Numbered from the stretch's first letter, positions 49,776 through 59,095 are shown. The stretch is 64,000 nt of DNA from Bacillus sp. es.036 (GCF_002563635.1 NZ_PDIZ01000001.1:3348001-3412000); one strand, 5' to 3'. Notes: generated from the sequence alone by a model not told the origin. Translations and numbers: made by a program.

Positions 49776-50807
49776 CTATACCCAATTCATTACTTTTTTC
49801 TCTTCACTACTCTTTAATGCAAGCTCAATCACTTTAATAACATTCAGCGCTTCTTCAGCAGTGACCGGTGGCGCACTATTTTCTTTCAACGCCTCATAAA
49901 CTCCCTTGTAGTACGTTTGATAAGATCCAGGTAAGGTCTTCACCACGTGATCACCTTCCTCATTCGTCAGCACACCGAACTGCTCTCGTGCCTCTTCTCC
50001 CCAACCTGCGTCCCCTGGAACTCTTCCCGCTATCAACGCTTCCTCTTGAGGATCAATGCCCCATTTTAAAAATGAGCCCTTCATTCCATGAATTTGATAA
50101 CGCGGCCCATGTTGTTTTACGAGAGAGCCACCATGAAGAATCACTCTCTTCTTTCCATAATGCAAAATCAGATGAAAGTAGTCATCTGTTTTGCCTTCTT
50201 CGCGCTGGGCCATGATATCCGCATAAACGCCGTCTGGTTTCCCAAAGAGAGTGAGCGCCTGGTCAATTAAATGGGAACCGAGGTCAAATAGAATGCCAGA
50301 CCCTTTCTTGTCTTGCTCTCGCCAACGATCACGTACCTCCGCACGATAGCGATCATAATGAGCCTCGTAAGTGATAACCGATCCAAGCTGCTCTTCCTTT
50401 ACGAGCTGTTGAATCGTGAGAAAGTCACTATCGTAGCGTCTGTTATGGTACACGGTTAGCAAGCGGTCACTTTCTTCTGCAACCGCAATGAGACGCTCCC
50501 CTTCTTCTACACTAACAGTGAAGGGCTTTTCAAGAACAACATTCTTACCAGCTTCAAGAGCCTGTTTGGCCATTGGAAAATGTAACTCATTCGGTGTCGT
50601 GATAATGACCAGCTCGATTTCCTCATCGGTTAACAACTCCTCCATAGACGACACAACATTCACCTCTGGAAATGAACGATGGACCTTGTCTGCATTCGAA
50701 GAAACGACTGTTGAAATCGTTAATCCCTCTACCGCTTCAATGACAGGGGCATGAAACGTCGCCCCTGAAAATCCAAAGCCAACTAAACCTACTTTTACTT
50801 CTCTCAT
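49776..50807 (-). CDS. Gfo/Idh/MocA oxidoreductase, scyllo-inositol dehydrogenase (IolW)-like
   Basis: 343 residues: N-terminal Rossmann domain VGLVGFGFSGATFHAPV and the EKPFT motif (about 95), then the GFO/IDH/MocA C-terminal domain. VYHNRRYDSDFLTIQQLV, GSHLIDQALTLFG and RYQIHG closely follow B. subtilis IolW (YvaA), an NADP-dependent scyllo-inositol dehydrogenase, so inositol metabolism is the best guess. No iol genes lie nearby. The ATG follows GGGAGTGAGAAAGA. The gene stands alone. Confidence 0.82.
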   Translation of the reverse strand: MREVKVGLVGFGFSGATFHAPVIEAVEGLTISTVVSSNADKVHRSFPEVNVVSSMEELLTDEEIELVIITTPNELHFPMAKQALEAGKNVVLEKPFTVSVEEGERLIAVAEESDRLLTVYHNRRYDSDFLTIQQLVKEEQLGSVITYEAHYDRYRAEVRDRWREQDKKGSGILFDLGSHLIDQALTLFGKPDGVYADIMAQREEGKTDDYFHLILHYGKKRVILHGGSLVKQHGPRYQIHGMKGSFLKWGIDPQEEALIAGRVPGDAGWGEEAREQFGVLTNEEGDHVVKTLPGSYQTYYKGVYEALKENSAPPVTAEEALNVIKVIELALKSSEEKKVMNWV

Positions 50808-50980
50808 TCTTTCTCACTCCCGCGTTCTAAGCCTTTTGAACCCTTTTTTCAATTCGACAAGAATGCACAAATTACTCGACTTCTTTTTCCAAATTTTGAT
50901 ACAAATAAACGATTATACTAATGTTCAGACGGGTATTTATGTAATGAATCCGAAACATTTGTAAAGAAGGTGGCTTTATT

Positions 50981-51409
50981 ATGAAAAAAACCCTTTATTC
51001 CCCTATTACGATCAGTTTTATTCTTGGATTACTCGCTTCTCTCATTTATACGATCATTCTAGCAGCAGGCGGCTATCATCATACTGGATTAGCTGGCTTC
51101 TTTTCAATTCTCACCATCCTGGTAGCTTATCTTCTACTTTCGACGTACTGGCTTCCTACCCTTCGTGAAATAAAAACAACGATTGCGCTCGGAGCGGGAA
51201 TTACGTTCCATGTTATTAGTTCTTTCACGCTCGTCGTTATGATGGCAGGTACGTTACCCGAGATTTCAGAACTGCTTCTCCCTTACTTAAGTACACTCCT
51301 AATTTCTTTTCTAATCATGATCATCATTCTTTTCGCTGGATTCATTCTTGGAAAAGTTGATTTCACGAAGTTTACTACTAGAGATAAGAAAATGACGATG
51401 AAAGGTTAA
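50981..51409 (+). CDS. Hypothetical four-helix membrane protein
   Basis: 142 residues with four hydrophobic segments (about 8-30, 38-58, 66-90 and 100-126) and a short positively charged C-terminal tail. Not recognised as a known family. The ATG follows AAGAAGGTGGCTTTATT. It stands alone with its own terminator; a TATACT upstream (about 50915) may be its -10 box. Confidence 0.78.
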   Translation: MKKTLYSPITISFILGLLASLIYTIILAAGGYHHTGLAGFFSILTILVAYLLLSTYWLPTLREIKTTIALGAGITFHVISSFTLVVMMAGTLPEISELLLPYLSTLLISFLIMIIILFAGFILGKVDFTKFTTRDKKMTMKG

Positions 51410-51413
51410 TTTC

Positions 51414-51450
51414 AACAACAAAAGGTGCCCCATCGGGGCACCTTTTGTTG
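51414..51450. terminator. Bidirectional terminator
   Basis: CAACAAAAGGTGCCCC / GGGGCACCTTTTGTTG, a 16-bp perfect stem between the membrane protein gene and ywgA. Confidence 0.9.
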
Positions 51451-51478
51451 TCTATTCATCTATTGTGCCAAAATGGCA

Positions 51479-51973
51479 TTAACAGCCAAGCTTTTCCATA
51501 AAAGCATAGGCTTGCTCAATTTCATCTTCAGAATAATTTTGCTTCCGTTTAATCGTATGAACCTTCTCAACAACTTCTTCTTTTGTCAGGCGATCGAAAA
51601 AAAGAATCGTTGAAACGAGTTCAAGAAAACGGGAGCTCTGGCTATTAATTTCACTGATACACTGGCGAAGTTCAGGCAATTCAAAATCGTAATGACCTAG
51701 AAATTCATCGCCTTCTTCCGTTACTGCATATTTATATTGGTAATAGTTCCCTTTACTTTCTTTCACTTCTGTGACAAGACCAAGGTTACAAAGTTCCTCT
51801 ACTCTTAGTGTTAACTCTTCTGAGTAAGGACCATAGAAATGAAATTGATATTTCTCGTTAAATGGAAACTGCAACTTTTTGCAAATGTAAATGATCTTTT
51901 GTAGTTTCTTACGTCCAATGACTTCTCCGGCTTCTTTCAACACAGCTATCACTTTCGCGTGATCTTCTAGCAA
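51479..51973 (-). CDS. ywgA: YwgA family protein
   Basis: 164-residue soluble protein resembling B. subtilis YwgA. Conserved are VIGRKKLQKIIYICKKLQFP, FHFYGPYSEELTLRVEELC and a C-terminal ELVSTILFFDRL. The fold suggests a winged-helix-like N-terminal half, similar to SocA/Panacea-type proteins, but no function is proven. The TTG start at 51973 is chosen because GGGAGGGG lies 6 bases upstream. Confidence 0.8.
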   Translation of the reverse strand: MLEDHAKVIAVLKEAGEVIGRKKLQKIIYICKKLQFPFNEKYQFHFYGPYSEELTLRVEELCNLGLVTEVKESKGNYYQYKYAVTEEGDEFLGHYDFELPELRQCISEINSQSSRFLELVSTILFFDRLTKEEVVEKVHTIKRKQNYSEDEIEQAYAFMEKLGC

Positions 51974-51996
51974 CCTGCACCCCTCCCATGTACTTT

Positions 51997-52116
51997 TTAC
52001 AGGTTGTCCAAAAAGCAATCTTCCTTTATCAGATGAGGTTCAAAAGCATTGCAGGCGATCCACGCCACTTCTTTTGAACACACACCAGCATCACCTGTAG
52101 CGGAAGCGAACTTCAT
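51997..52116 (-). CDS. Possible 39-residue ORF between ywfO and ywgA
   Basis: Starts MKFASATGDAGVCSKEV and ends before the ywgA ribosome binding site. The start has only a weak AAAGG site 11 bases upstream. The DNA contains a 9-bp inverted repeat GTTCAAAAG / CTTTTGAAC, so it may be an intergenic structural element rather than a gene. Confidence 0.25.
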   Translation of the reverse strand: MKFASATGDAGVCSKEVAWIACNAFEPHLIKEDCFLDNL

Positions 52117-52143
52117 GCCAGGACTGCCTTTCTTTTTGAACAG

Positions 52144-53427
52144 CTAATCGATTTGAAGCAATGACTTAATACGACGAGTAGCATCTGTATTTCCTTCAAG
52201 AATAAAGTCCGCAGGGAAATACAGTTTATGATCAGTTCTTTTTTTACCTGAAATAGCTTCCACTACATCAGATTCACGCGAAAGCTCACGTAAATCGCCA
52301 CCAGGTTTTAATAGATGTATCGGTAACCGTTCTTCTTCTTCACCGGGCCGATAGAAATCATACGGCAAATCGGAAGATGAATCAACCACTAAATAATAAT
52401 CAGGATCAATCCCCGCTTCGTGAAAGGAATCATGTAGCTCTCGCCACGCATTCATTTGCTGCATCGGGTTAAATTCGATGTATTTAAATAGCCTACGATT
52501 CATAAACCGTTCGCATAGATCGCTCAGGATATGGTCATTCTCCTCCTGCCAGATCTGGAAGTAAAACATCACAACAGAATCATCCAACTTCAAAAAATCT
52601 TCAAGACTAATATCTTCTTTAAAAAGAGAATAGAAGTGAATCGGATCATGTTGAAAGTGATAGCCCTGCTCAAATAACGCCTTTGCGCGATGAAGAATTT
52701 TACTTAAAATCACCTCTGCACTTCGCGTCACAGGATGAAAATAAATTTGCCAGTACATTTGATAGCGACTCATTATATAGTCTTCTACTGCATGCATACC
52801 ACTTTGCTTAATGACGATTTGATCGTCACCCGGGCGCATCACGCGTAGAATACGCTCAATATCAAATTGACCATAGCTGACCCCTGTAAAATAAGCATCG
52901 CGAAGAAGATAGTCCATCCGATCTGCATCGATTTGGCTTGAAATTAAGCTAACCACAAGTTTATTATCATGCGTTTTGGCAATTACATCCGCAACTTGAA
53001 GCGGGAAATCATCGCTCACCCCTCGTAGTACCTTGTTGATCTCAGTGTCACCTAGAATGACCATCCGCGTGAAATCTTCATGATCAAGGTTAAATACTTT
53101 TTCAAAGGAGTGTGAAAACGGCCCGTGCCCAACGTCATGCAATAGCGCTGCGCACATGCTTAACAGCCTATTCTTTTCATCCCATCCCTCATACTGAGAG
53201 AAAATCTCGTTAATACGCCTCACAATCTCATAAACACCGAGTGAGTGACTGAAGCGACTATGTTCTGCCCCGTGAAAAGTAAGATACGTTGTTCCGAGCT
53301 GGCGAACTCTCCGCAAACGCTGGAATTCTTTCGTGCCAATCAGATCCCAGATTAAACGGTATCGAACATGGATATAGCGATGGACAGGGTCTTTAAATAC
53401 TTTTTCTTCGTTTAATCGTTCGAGCAT
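52144..53427 (-). CDS. ywfO: HD-domain dNTPase-like protein (YwfO)
   Basis: HD-superfamily phosphohydrolase; B. subtilis YwfO and relatives hydrolyse nucleoside triphosphates. 427 residues from MLERLNEEKVFKDPVH. The signature FHGAEHSRFSHSLGVYE and the metal-binding HD pair in LLHDVGHGPFSHSFE (about 97-98) are intact, and SSQIDADRMDYLLRDAYFTG contains the later histidine/aspartate ligands. The ATG at 53427 follows AAGGAG at 11 bases; an ATG 10 codons upstream is possible but lies on top of its only purine-rich sequence. Confidence 0.9.
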   Translation of the reverse strand: MLERLNEEKVFKDPVHRYIHVRYRLIWDLIGTKEFQRLRRVRQLGTTYLTFHGAEHSRFSHSLGVYEIVRRINEIFSQYEGWDEKNRLLSMCAALLHDVGHGPFSHSFEKVFNLDHEDFTRMVILGDTEINKVLRGVSDDFPLQVADVIAKTHDNKLVVSLISSQIDADRMDYLLRDAYFTGVSYGQFDIERILRVMRPGDDQIVIKQSGMHAVEDYIMSRYQMYWQIYFHPVTRSAEVILSKILHRAKALFEQGYHFQHDPIHFYSLFKEDISLEDFLKLDDSVVMFYFQIWQEENDHILSDLCERFMNRRLFKYIEFNPMQQMNAWRELHDSFHEAGIDPDYYLVVDSSSDLPYDFYRPGEEEERLPIHLLKPGGDLRELSRESDVVEAISGKKRTDHKLYFPADFILEGNTDATRRIKSLLQID

Positions 53428-53492
53428 TCCGTGGCAGGCTCCTTCCGTCAAATTCATCCCTTCATTATATACCACCCCATAACAAATGAAAA

Positions 53493-53520
53493 CCTTCTCC
53501 CGGGTCGTGATGGGAGAAGG
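53493..53520 (-). terminator. Terminator upstream of ywfO
   Basis: CCTTCTCCC / GGGAGAAGG 9-bp stem followed by TTTTC on the minus strand. It probably ends gltT transcription before ywfO. Confidence 0.65.
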
Positions 53521-53591
53521 CTCATGTTGTTTGGGTAGATAAAAAGAATGGAAACGAATAAAGCTGATCGTCAAATCATTCTGCATATAGA

Positions 53592-53613
53592 GAGAGGGGC
53601 GCGTGCCCCTCTT
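53592..53613 (-). terminator. Stem-loop after the symporter gene
   Basis: AGAGGGGC / GCCCCTCT stem 9 bases after the symporter stop; the T-run is weak. Confidence 0.6.
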
Positions 53614-53621
53614 AATCTATG

Positions 53622-54854
53622 TTATAGAACAGTTTCAACTTTTTTGCCTTCACGTTTTTCTTCTGATTTTGCGATATACATCGCACAAGCCGCGTCACCT
53701 GTAATGTTAACAGCTGTACGCGTCATATCAAGAAGACGGTCAACGGCAAGAATTAAGCCGATCGGTTCGACAGGTAAACCTACTTGCTTTAGAACCATTG
53801 CGAGCATAATGAGTCCTACTCCTGGTACACCTGCAGTACCGATACTAGCGAGTGTCGCCGTAACTACAACAATAATAAGCTGTGTAAAGGTTAAATCAAC
53901 ACCGGTAATTTGAGCAATAAAAACCGTTGCAACACCTTGCATAATCGCCGTTCCGTCCATGTTGATTGTCGCTCCAAGCGGTTGGACAAAACTACTGATT
54001 TGCTTTGGTACTTTCAAGTTTTCCTGAGCGGTTTTCATTGAAACTGGAAGCGTACCGCTACTAGAAGATGTACTGAAAGCAACTGCCATCGCTGGCGCAA
54101 AAGCTTTATAGAATTTAATTGGATTCTCTTTACATAGGAAGTAAATCGCACTACCATATGTGAAGAGAAAATGAATGAGCAAAGCTCCTAGTACAACGAG
54201 GAAATACATTCCCATCGATTGTAGCGCTTCTTTCCCCTGCCCACCAACGGCAGAAGCGATTAGCGCAAAAGCACCGTATGGCGCTGTTTCCATAATGATT
54301 TTAACAAGATACATCATAACGTCGTTACCTTGTTCAAACAGGTCACGTAGTGCTTTCGTGCGTTCTCCAAGAATCGCAAGGGCAAAACCTACGAAAATAG
54401 CAAATGCGATAATTTGAAGCATGTTTCCTTCAACCATTGCTTGAATGGGATTGGTTGGAATGATATTAATAATTGTATCCAACACAGGAGGTGCTTCTTC
54501 AGCTTTAAAGTCTGAGTTTCCTGAGAACGATCCTTCAACACCTGGTTTAATTAAGTAAGCAAGTGCCATTGCAATCGAAATAGCAACCGTTGTTGTAACA
54601 AGGAAAAACGCAACTGTTTTCCCACCCATTCGGCCAAGCTTCTTCGGATCGCTTATTCCGGCTGTTCCTACTACGATGGAGAAGAATACGATTGGTACAA
54701 CGAGCATCTTAATTAAGTTCAGAAAGATTTGCCCAACAGGACCAAATAAATATTGATCGACAGGTCCAAAGGCATCTGGTGCAAATAGATTAAAGATTAC
54801 ACCAACAAGAATACCTAGAACAAGACCTGCAATAATTTTAACTGTTAGCTTCAT
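53622..54854 (-). CDS. Dicarboxylate/amino acid:cation symporter (GltT/GltP-like)
   Basis: Glutamate/aspartate or C4-dicarboxylate symporter of the DAACS (SLC1) family. 410 residues with eight membrane helices and two re-entrant loops. The serine-rich loop reads FSTSSSSGTLPVS (about 270), and the substrate/sodium motif NMDGTAIMQG and GVPGVGLIMLAMVL follow. A glutamate/aspartate:proton symporter is the likeliest function. The ATG at 54854 is 8 bases after AAGGGG. It has a promoter about 200 bases upstream. Confidence 0.9.
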   Translation of the reverse strand: MKLTVKIIAGLVLGILVGVIFNLFAPDAFGPVDQYLFGPVGQIFLNLIKMLVVPIVFFSIVVGTAGISDPKKLGRMGGKTVAFFLVTTTVAISIAMALAYLIKPGVEGSFSGNSDFKAEEAPPVLDTIINIIPTNPIQAMVEGNMLQIIAFAIFVGFALAILGERTKALRDLFEQGNDVMMYLVKIIMETAPYGAFALIASAVGGQGKEALQSMGMYFLVVLGALLIHFLFTYGSAIYFLCKENPIKFYKAFAPAMAVAFSTSSSSGTLPVSMKTAQENLKVPKQISSFVQPLGATINMDGTAIMQGVATVFIAQITGVDLTFTQLIIVVVTATLASIGTAGVPGVGLIMLAMVLKQVGLPVEPIGLILAVDRLLDMTRTAVNITGDAACAMYIAKSEEKREGKKVETVL

Positions 54855-55050
54855 AAACATGTCCCCTTTCGTCTCATCGACTTCGATACCATCATCGTGT
54901 GCATAATACGGACCGCACAATGCTGGCTAATTTCTGCTTTATGTAGATTTTTCTTATGATCTTAGTCATACATGAAATCTCTTACATAGATTACCATTTC
55001 ATTTCTATCTATACCCGCTCGCTCGCTAACTTGAAACTACCGTAATTATC

Positions 55051-55078
55051 ATTATATCATTTTAGACAATTCTCGCAA
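55051..55078 (-). promoter_or_regulatory. SigA-type promoter of the symporter gene
   Basis: Minus-strand TTGCGA (55073-55078), 16 bases, TATAAT (55051-55056). It leaves a leader of nearly 200 bases with no recognised riboswitch. This and the lipL promoter are the only signals seen in the 411-base gap 54855-55265. Confidence 0.5.
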
Positions 55079-55222
55079 TTTCCTTTTTTTCGCAAGCGCT
55101 CATTTTTCTTTAGAAATCGAAGTTTTATAGGAAAATAAGGTGTGAAATTGGGTAAAAAGGATCAGCGATTTTGTCATCTCCCGGGAAATACTGTCGGATG
55201 ATGTCTTAAAACTCCTTTCGTC

Positions 55223-55231
55223 TGCTATAAT
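55223..55231 (+). promoter_or_regulatory. Extended -10 promoter of lipL
   Basis: TGCTATAAT, an extended -10 box with a poor -35, 35 bases upstream of the lipL ATG. Confidence 0.5.
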
Positions 55232-55265
55232 AGGAACGATTAGTACGTGAAAAAGGGGTAAGAAA

Positions 55266-56102
55266 ATGGGAAACAACGATTCAATTCTTTATCAGCCAAA
55301 ATGGCGGATTATTGATCAATCAACCCTTGGCCCGTCGTTTGATGCCCTCCAATCGTTCGCAATGGATGATACGCTTTGCAATTCCGCTGGAAGCGGCGAA
55401 TCACCACCAATTTTGCGCTCATGGGTTCATCACAATACGATTGTCCTTGGCATACAAGATACGCGCCTTCCTTATTTTGAAGAGGCCGTTCACTATTTAA
55501 AATCTCTAGGGTATCGAGTAATCGTAAGAAACTCCGGTGGCCTTGCCGTTGTCCTTGATGCAGGCGTCTTAAATCTCTCCCTCGTCTTAGCTGAGAAGCA
55601 ACAGCAAATTGATATCGATACAGGGTACGAAGCAATGGTCGATTTTGTACAGGAAATGCTAGCACCGTATAATGTCGCAATCGAAGACCGTGAAATTGTT
55701 GGTAGTTACTGTCCTGGTCGCTATGATTTAAGCATTAATGGAAAGAAATTTGCCGGCATTTCTCAGCGCAGACTTCGCGGAGGAGTTGCCGTACAAGTCT
55801 ACTTATGCGTAGATGGAAGTGGAGCAGAGCGAGCCTCTGTGATTCAGGAGTTTTATAAACGAGGTGTGAACGGAGAAGCAACGAAATTCACCTATCCTGA
55901 AATTGTTCCAGAAACAATGGCTTCGTTAACTGAATTAATCGGAGAAGAATTAACCGTTTCAGATATGATGATGAAAACGCTGAAAACGCTAAAGACGTAT
56001 GCCGGATCAATGACAACGGCACACCTTTCAATTCCTGAGCTTTCTCTTTATGACTACAATTACCAGCGCGTCTTCACGCGTAATGAAAAAGCGCTCGGTT
56101 AA
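55266..56102 (+). CDS. lipL: Octanoyl-[GcvH]:protein N-octanoyltransferase LipL
   Basis: Amidotransferase moving octanoyl groups from GcvH to the E2 subunits of 2-oxo-acid dehydrogenases in lipoic acid synthesis. 278 residues, lipoate ligase fold. Catalytic cysteine 149 in [12 protein letters not shown] and lysine 161 in [12 protein letters not shown] are present, and the N-terminal [15 protein letters not shown] is typical. The ATG follows AAAAAGGGGTAAG. B. subtilis YwfL sits in the same neighbourhood next to pta. Convergent with pta. Confidence 0.93.
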   Translation: MGNNDSILYQPKWRIIDQSTLGPSFDALQSFAMDDTLCNSAGSGESPPILRSWVHHNTIVLGIQDTRLPYFEEAVHYLKSLGYRVIVRNSGGLAVVLDAGVLNLSLVLAEKQQQIDIDTGYEAMVDFVQEMLAPYNVAIEDREIVGSYCPGRYDLSINGKKFAGISQRRLRGGVAVQVYLCVDGSGAERASVIQEFYKRGVNGEATKFTYPEIVPETMASLTELIGEELTVSDMMMKTLKTLKTYAGSMTTAHLSIPELSLYDYNYQRVFTRNEKALG

Positions 56103-56139
56103 AAAAACTCCCCTGAAGGCATGCCTTCAGGGGAGTTTC
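56101..56139. terminator. Bidirectional terminator
   Basis: AACTCCCCTGAAGGC / GCCTTCAGGGGAGTT, a 15-bp perfect stem between lipL and pta. Confidence 0.92.
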
Positions 56140-56144
56140 ATATC

Positions 56145-57119
56145 TTATAGGCTTTGCATTGCAGTAATCAATGCCAGCTTGTACACGTCTTCCTCACTAC
56201 ATCCGCGGGAAAGATCGTTAACTGGTTTGTTTAATCCTTGAAGGACTGGACCAACGGCTTCATAGCCACCAAGGCGCTGAACCATTTTGTAGCCAATGTT
56301 TCCTGCTTCAAGACTAGGGAATACAAATACATTCGCTTCCCCTTTAAGTGGCGATTCAGGTGCTTTCTTTTGAGCAACTTCTGGAACGAAGGCAGCATCA
56401 AATTGGAATTCACCATCAATGATAAGATCAGGTGCCATTTCTTTCGCAAGACGCGTTGCTTCTTCAACCTTCTCTGTTTCAGGAGATTTTGCAGATCCTT
56501 TTGTCGAGAAGCTTAACATCGCTACTTTTGGCTCAATGCCAAACATTTTCGCTGTTTCCGCACTGCTTACACCGATTTCAGCCAAATCATTGCTATCAGG
56601 AGAGATGTTAATCGCACAGTCAGCAAAAACGTACTTCTCATCACCTTTTACCATAACGAATGCGCCAGATGTTTTCTTCACGCCTTCTTTCGTCTTGATA
56701 ATTTGAAGTGCCGGACGAACCGTATCACCAGTCGAGTGGGCAGCACCACTTACAAGGCCGTCTGCTTTACCTGTGTGGACGAGCATTGTCCCAAAGTAGT
56801 TCACATTAAGAAGAATTTCCTGCGCCTGTTCCGCTGTTGCTTTGCCTTTACGACGCTCAACAAATGATTCAACAAGAGCATCCATTTCAGAATAAGTTGC
56901 TGGATCCATCACAGTTAGATCACTGTGCAATGTAAGATTTAGGCTTGTTGCTTTATCTTGAATGGCATTTTCTCCACCAATAACGATTGGCTTTAGGATG
57001 CCATCCTCTGCAAGACGGTTAGCCGCTACTAATACGCGCTCATCTGTTCCTTCTGGAAAAACGATTGTCGGATAGCCTGCTTTTACCTGGTCTTTCATGC
57101 TTGTAAAAAGATCACTCAT
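56145..57119 (-). CDS. pta: Phosphate acetyltransferase
   Basis: Interconverts acetyl-CoA and acetyl phosphate, the first step of overflow acetate formation. 324 residues. Signature segments are VFPEGTDERVLVAANRL near the N-terminus, GLVSGAAHSTGDTVRPALQI (about 130) and NVFVFPSLEAGNIGYKMVQRL. The ATG at 57119 follows GAGGTGAAAATA. Its place beside lipL and hemQ is conserved in Bacillus. No clear cre site was identified, although B. subtilis pta is CcpA-activated. Confidence 0.96.
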   Translation of the reverse strand: MSDLFTSMKDQVKAGYPTIVFPEGTDERVLVAANRLAEDGILKPIVIGGENAIQDKATSLNLTLHSDLTVMDPATYSEMDALVESFVERRKGKATAEQAQEILLNVNYFGTMLVHTGKADGLVSGAAHSTGDTVRPALQIIKTKEGVKKTSGAFVMVKGDEKYVFADCAINISPDSNDLAEIGVSSAETAKMFGIEPKVAMLSFSTKGSAKSPETEKVEEATRLAKEMAPDLIIDGEFQFDAAFVPEVAQKKAPESPLKGEANVFVFPSLEAGNIGYKMVQRLGGYEAVGPVLQGLNKPVNDLSRGCSEEDVYKLALITAMQSL

Positions 57120-57279
57120 TATTTTCACCTCATTGTTTTTAATATCCAACTCCTACGATAACTCTTTTTCCCACAAAACGAAAATAAATCCCTGATTGTA
57201 AGCTCTTTCATATAAAAGTTCTACTTTTCAGACGAATTCAAAGGGAATTTAGTAGCTTTCATTCTTGATACTCTTCTAA

Positions 57280-57555
57280 CTATAAGCTAATGCGATCGTA
57301 TTTAAACATTGGTACCGGTTTTCCATCTGATTTCTGAGTATCTTTTTTCATCCAATCGTCACTCTCAATCGCTTTTAAAGAGGGACAAGTATTGGTATAG
57401 TAGGTATTGGATATAGGGAAACTTTCATCAGAGTGGGCATTGTTTGATTTGCTCTGATGGTTAGTTGAACCAATCGGACCTTTAGGAGCAGTTGCTGTAT
57501 AAACGTAACCTGCCTTATTGGTGTGATAAAAGATAAGGAGTGAATCAGATATGAA
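57280..57555 (-). pseudogene. Start-less coding remnant antisense to the hemQ upstream region
   Basis: A stop-to-stop frame of 91 codons without ATG, GTG or TTG until 23 codons from its end. The translation looks protein-like, for example GYVYTATAPKGPIGSTNHQ and a C-terminus KPVPMFKYDRISL. It has no ribosome binding site and overlaps the hemQ start. It is not recognised as any family. It may be the 3' end of a decayed gene or chance. It occupies most of the 431-base gap between pta and hemQ. Confidence 0.3.
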
Positions 57556-58297
57556 TCAAGCAGCAGTTACTCTCGATGGCTGGTATTGCCTTCATGATTT
57601 CCGTACCATGAACTGGACAGCATGGAAACAGCTTTCAAGCGAAGAACGTGATCTTGCGATGAATGAATTTCTAACGTTCCTTGAAAAATGGGAAGTCACA
57701 GCAGGCCATAAACAAGGAAGTCATACGCTTTATTCCATCATTGGTCAGAAAGCGGACTTTATGTTGATGCTCCTCCGCCCAACTATGGAAGAGTTAAATG
57801 AAATTGAAAATGCTTTTAACAAAACAACATTAGCTGAATATACGGTGAAAGAATACTCATACGTATCTGTCGTTGAGCTTAGTAACTATATGGCTGGAAA
57901 AGATAGCGACCCTGATAATGATCCGCGCATTCAGGCTCGTTTGAAGCCAGAATTAGCAGAAGCTCCTTACGTATGCTTCTACCCAATGAACAAAAAGCGC
58001 GAAGGAAACGACAACTGGTACATGCTTTCAATGGACGAGCGTCGTGAAATGATGCGTAGTCACGGACTGATCGGACGTAGCTATGCAGGCAAAGTAAAGC
58101 AGATCATCACAGGATCTGTTGGTTTTGATGACTGGGAATGGGGCGTTACGCTTTTCGCAGACGACGTGCTTCAGTTTAAAAAGCTTGTCTATGAAATGCG
58201 CTTCGATGAAGTTAGTGCCCGTTATGGCGAATTTGGTAGCTTCTACGTTGGAACTCACCTTCCAAAAGAACGCCTTCCACAATTCTTATACGTATAA
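57551..58297 (+). CDS. hemQ: Coproheme decarboxylase HemQ
   Basis: Final enzyme of the coproporphyrin-dependent haem pathway of Gram-positives: decarboxylates coproheme III to haem b with peroxide. 248 residues, chlorite-dismutase fold. The reactive tyrosine is Tyr144 in [18 protein letters not shown] and the proximal haem histidine is His171 in [13 protein letters not shown]. The ATG follows AAGGAGTGAATCAGAT. B. subtilis YwfI occupies the same place near pta. Terminator follows. Confidence 0.96.
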   Translation: MNQAAVTLDGWYCLHDFRTMNWTAWKQLSSEERDLAMNEFLTFLEKWEVTAGHKQGSHTLYSIIGQKADFMLMLLRPTMEELNEIENAFNKTTLAEYTVKEYSYVSVVELSNYMAGKDSDPDNDPRIQARLKPELAEAPYVCFYPMNKKREGNDNWYMLSMDERREMMRSHGLIGRSYAGKVKQIITGSVGFDDWEWGVTLFADDVLQFKKLVYEMRFDEVSARYGEFGSFYVGTHLPKERLPQFLYV

Positions 58298-58301
58298 TCT
58301 T

Positions 58302-58348
58302 GAAAGCTCTTCTAACACTTTTTTTGTGTTCAGGAGAGCTTTTTTGTT
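58302..58348 (+). terminator. Intrinsic terminator of hemQ
   Basis: AAAGCTCT / AGAGCTTT outer stem with AACAC / GTGTT inner stem, followed by a T-run. Confidence 0.85.
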
Positions 58349-58618
58349 TCTCTGAGCGATTTTCCTCATAGGCATATTCTTTCATTTCGTACATACAATG
58401 AGTTACGTAGAGCCATGGCATTATCCTTTCTTATTTGCGTGCCAAAAGCATCAATTTGCTAGCTATTCGCTCTGGTTCTTTAACTCTGGTGGCGCCTAGC
58501 GGTTTAACCAGTGGAATGAGGGACGCTTTAAAAGTCACACGGCTTTACTAAGCCAACCGTAAGCAAATGTGCGGGAGTTTACAACAGTTTGTAAGAGAAC
58601 GCTTTAAGGAGGGTTATG
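58349..58618. other. Intergenic region hemQ-gerQ
   Basis: No supported gene. Very short minus-strand frames exist but lack convincing ribosome binding sites. The gerQ promoter should lie here; gerQ is mother-cell expressed in B. subtilis, but no SigE or SigK box could be assigned with confidence. Confidence 0.4.
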
Positions 58619-59059
58619 ATGAATAATCAATACTGGAAAACCCCACAGTCACAAAACATGGGTGGCTATGGGCAAATGCCGCAGCAACCGCAAGGCGGGC
58701 AAATGGCACAGTTTCCTTCAGGCTTCCCTGGTCAAGGACAGCAAGTTCAAGGAGCATCCATGGGCGTAGGCTTTCCTGCACAACTTGCCGTAGAGCAATC
58801 TTACATCGAAAACATCCTGCGCTTGAATTTAGGGAAAATCGCCACCGTTTACATGACGTTCGAAAACAGCGAGAAATGGAACTCGAAAGTGTTCAAAGGG
58901 GTTGTCGAAGCAGCGGGAAGAGATCATATCATTCTTTCTGATCCCCAAACAGGCAAACGTTATATTTTACTCATGGTTTATTTAGACTATATTACATTTG
59001 ATGAAGAGCTCGAGTATAACTACCCTCTTCAACAAACAACGCAATATACTCCGCGTTAG
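58619..59059 (+). CDS. gerQ: Spore coat protein GerQ
   Basis: Coat protein needed for localising the cortex hydrolase CwlJ and cross-linked by transglutaminase. 146 residues: an N-terminal low-complexity part rich in Q, G, P and M (about 1-50), then the conserved GerQ domain VEQSYIENILRLNLGKIATVY ... HIILSDPQTGKRYILLMVYLDYITFDEE. Start at the second of two adjacent ATG codons, 6 bases after AAGGAGG. B. subtilis GerQ (YwdL) is likewise upstream of ywdK. Confidence 0.95.
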   Translation: MNNQYWKTPQSQNMGGYGQMPQQPQGGQMAQFPSGFPGQGQQVQGASMGVGFPAQLAVEQSYIENILRLNLGKIATVYMTFENSEKWNSKVFKGVVEAAGRDHIILSDPQTGKRYILLMVYLDYITFDEELEYNYPLQQTTQYTPR

Positions 59060-59068
59060 CGGATATGA

Positions 59069-59095
59069 AAAAGCTGCCGGGATTCCGGCAGCTTT
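59069..59095 (+). terminator. Stem-loop terminator of gerQ
   Basis: AAAGCTGCCGG / CCGGCAGCTTT 11-bp stem, then a short T-containing tract that leads straight into the 20-bp repeat array. Confidence 0.82.

Noticed and set aside
53548-53913. Open frame of 121 residues opposite the symporter 3' end
   Set aside because: Shadow of the symporter reading frame; composition follows the opposite strand's codons.
58212-58421. 69-residue minus-strand frame beginning MPWLYVTHCMYE near the hemQ end
   Set aside because: Half of it is antisense to hemQ and its terminator, and the ribosome binding site is too close to the start.
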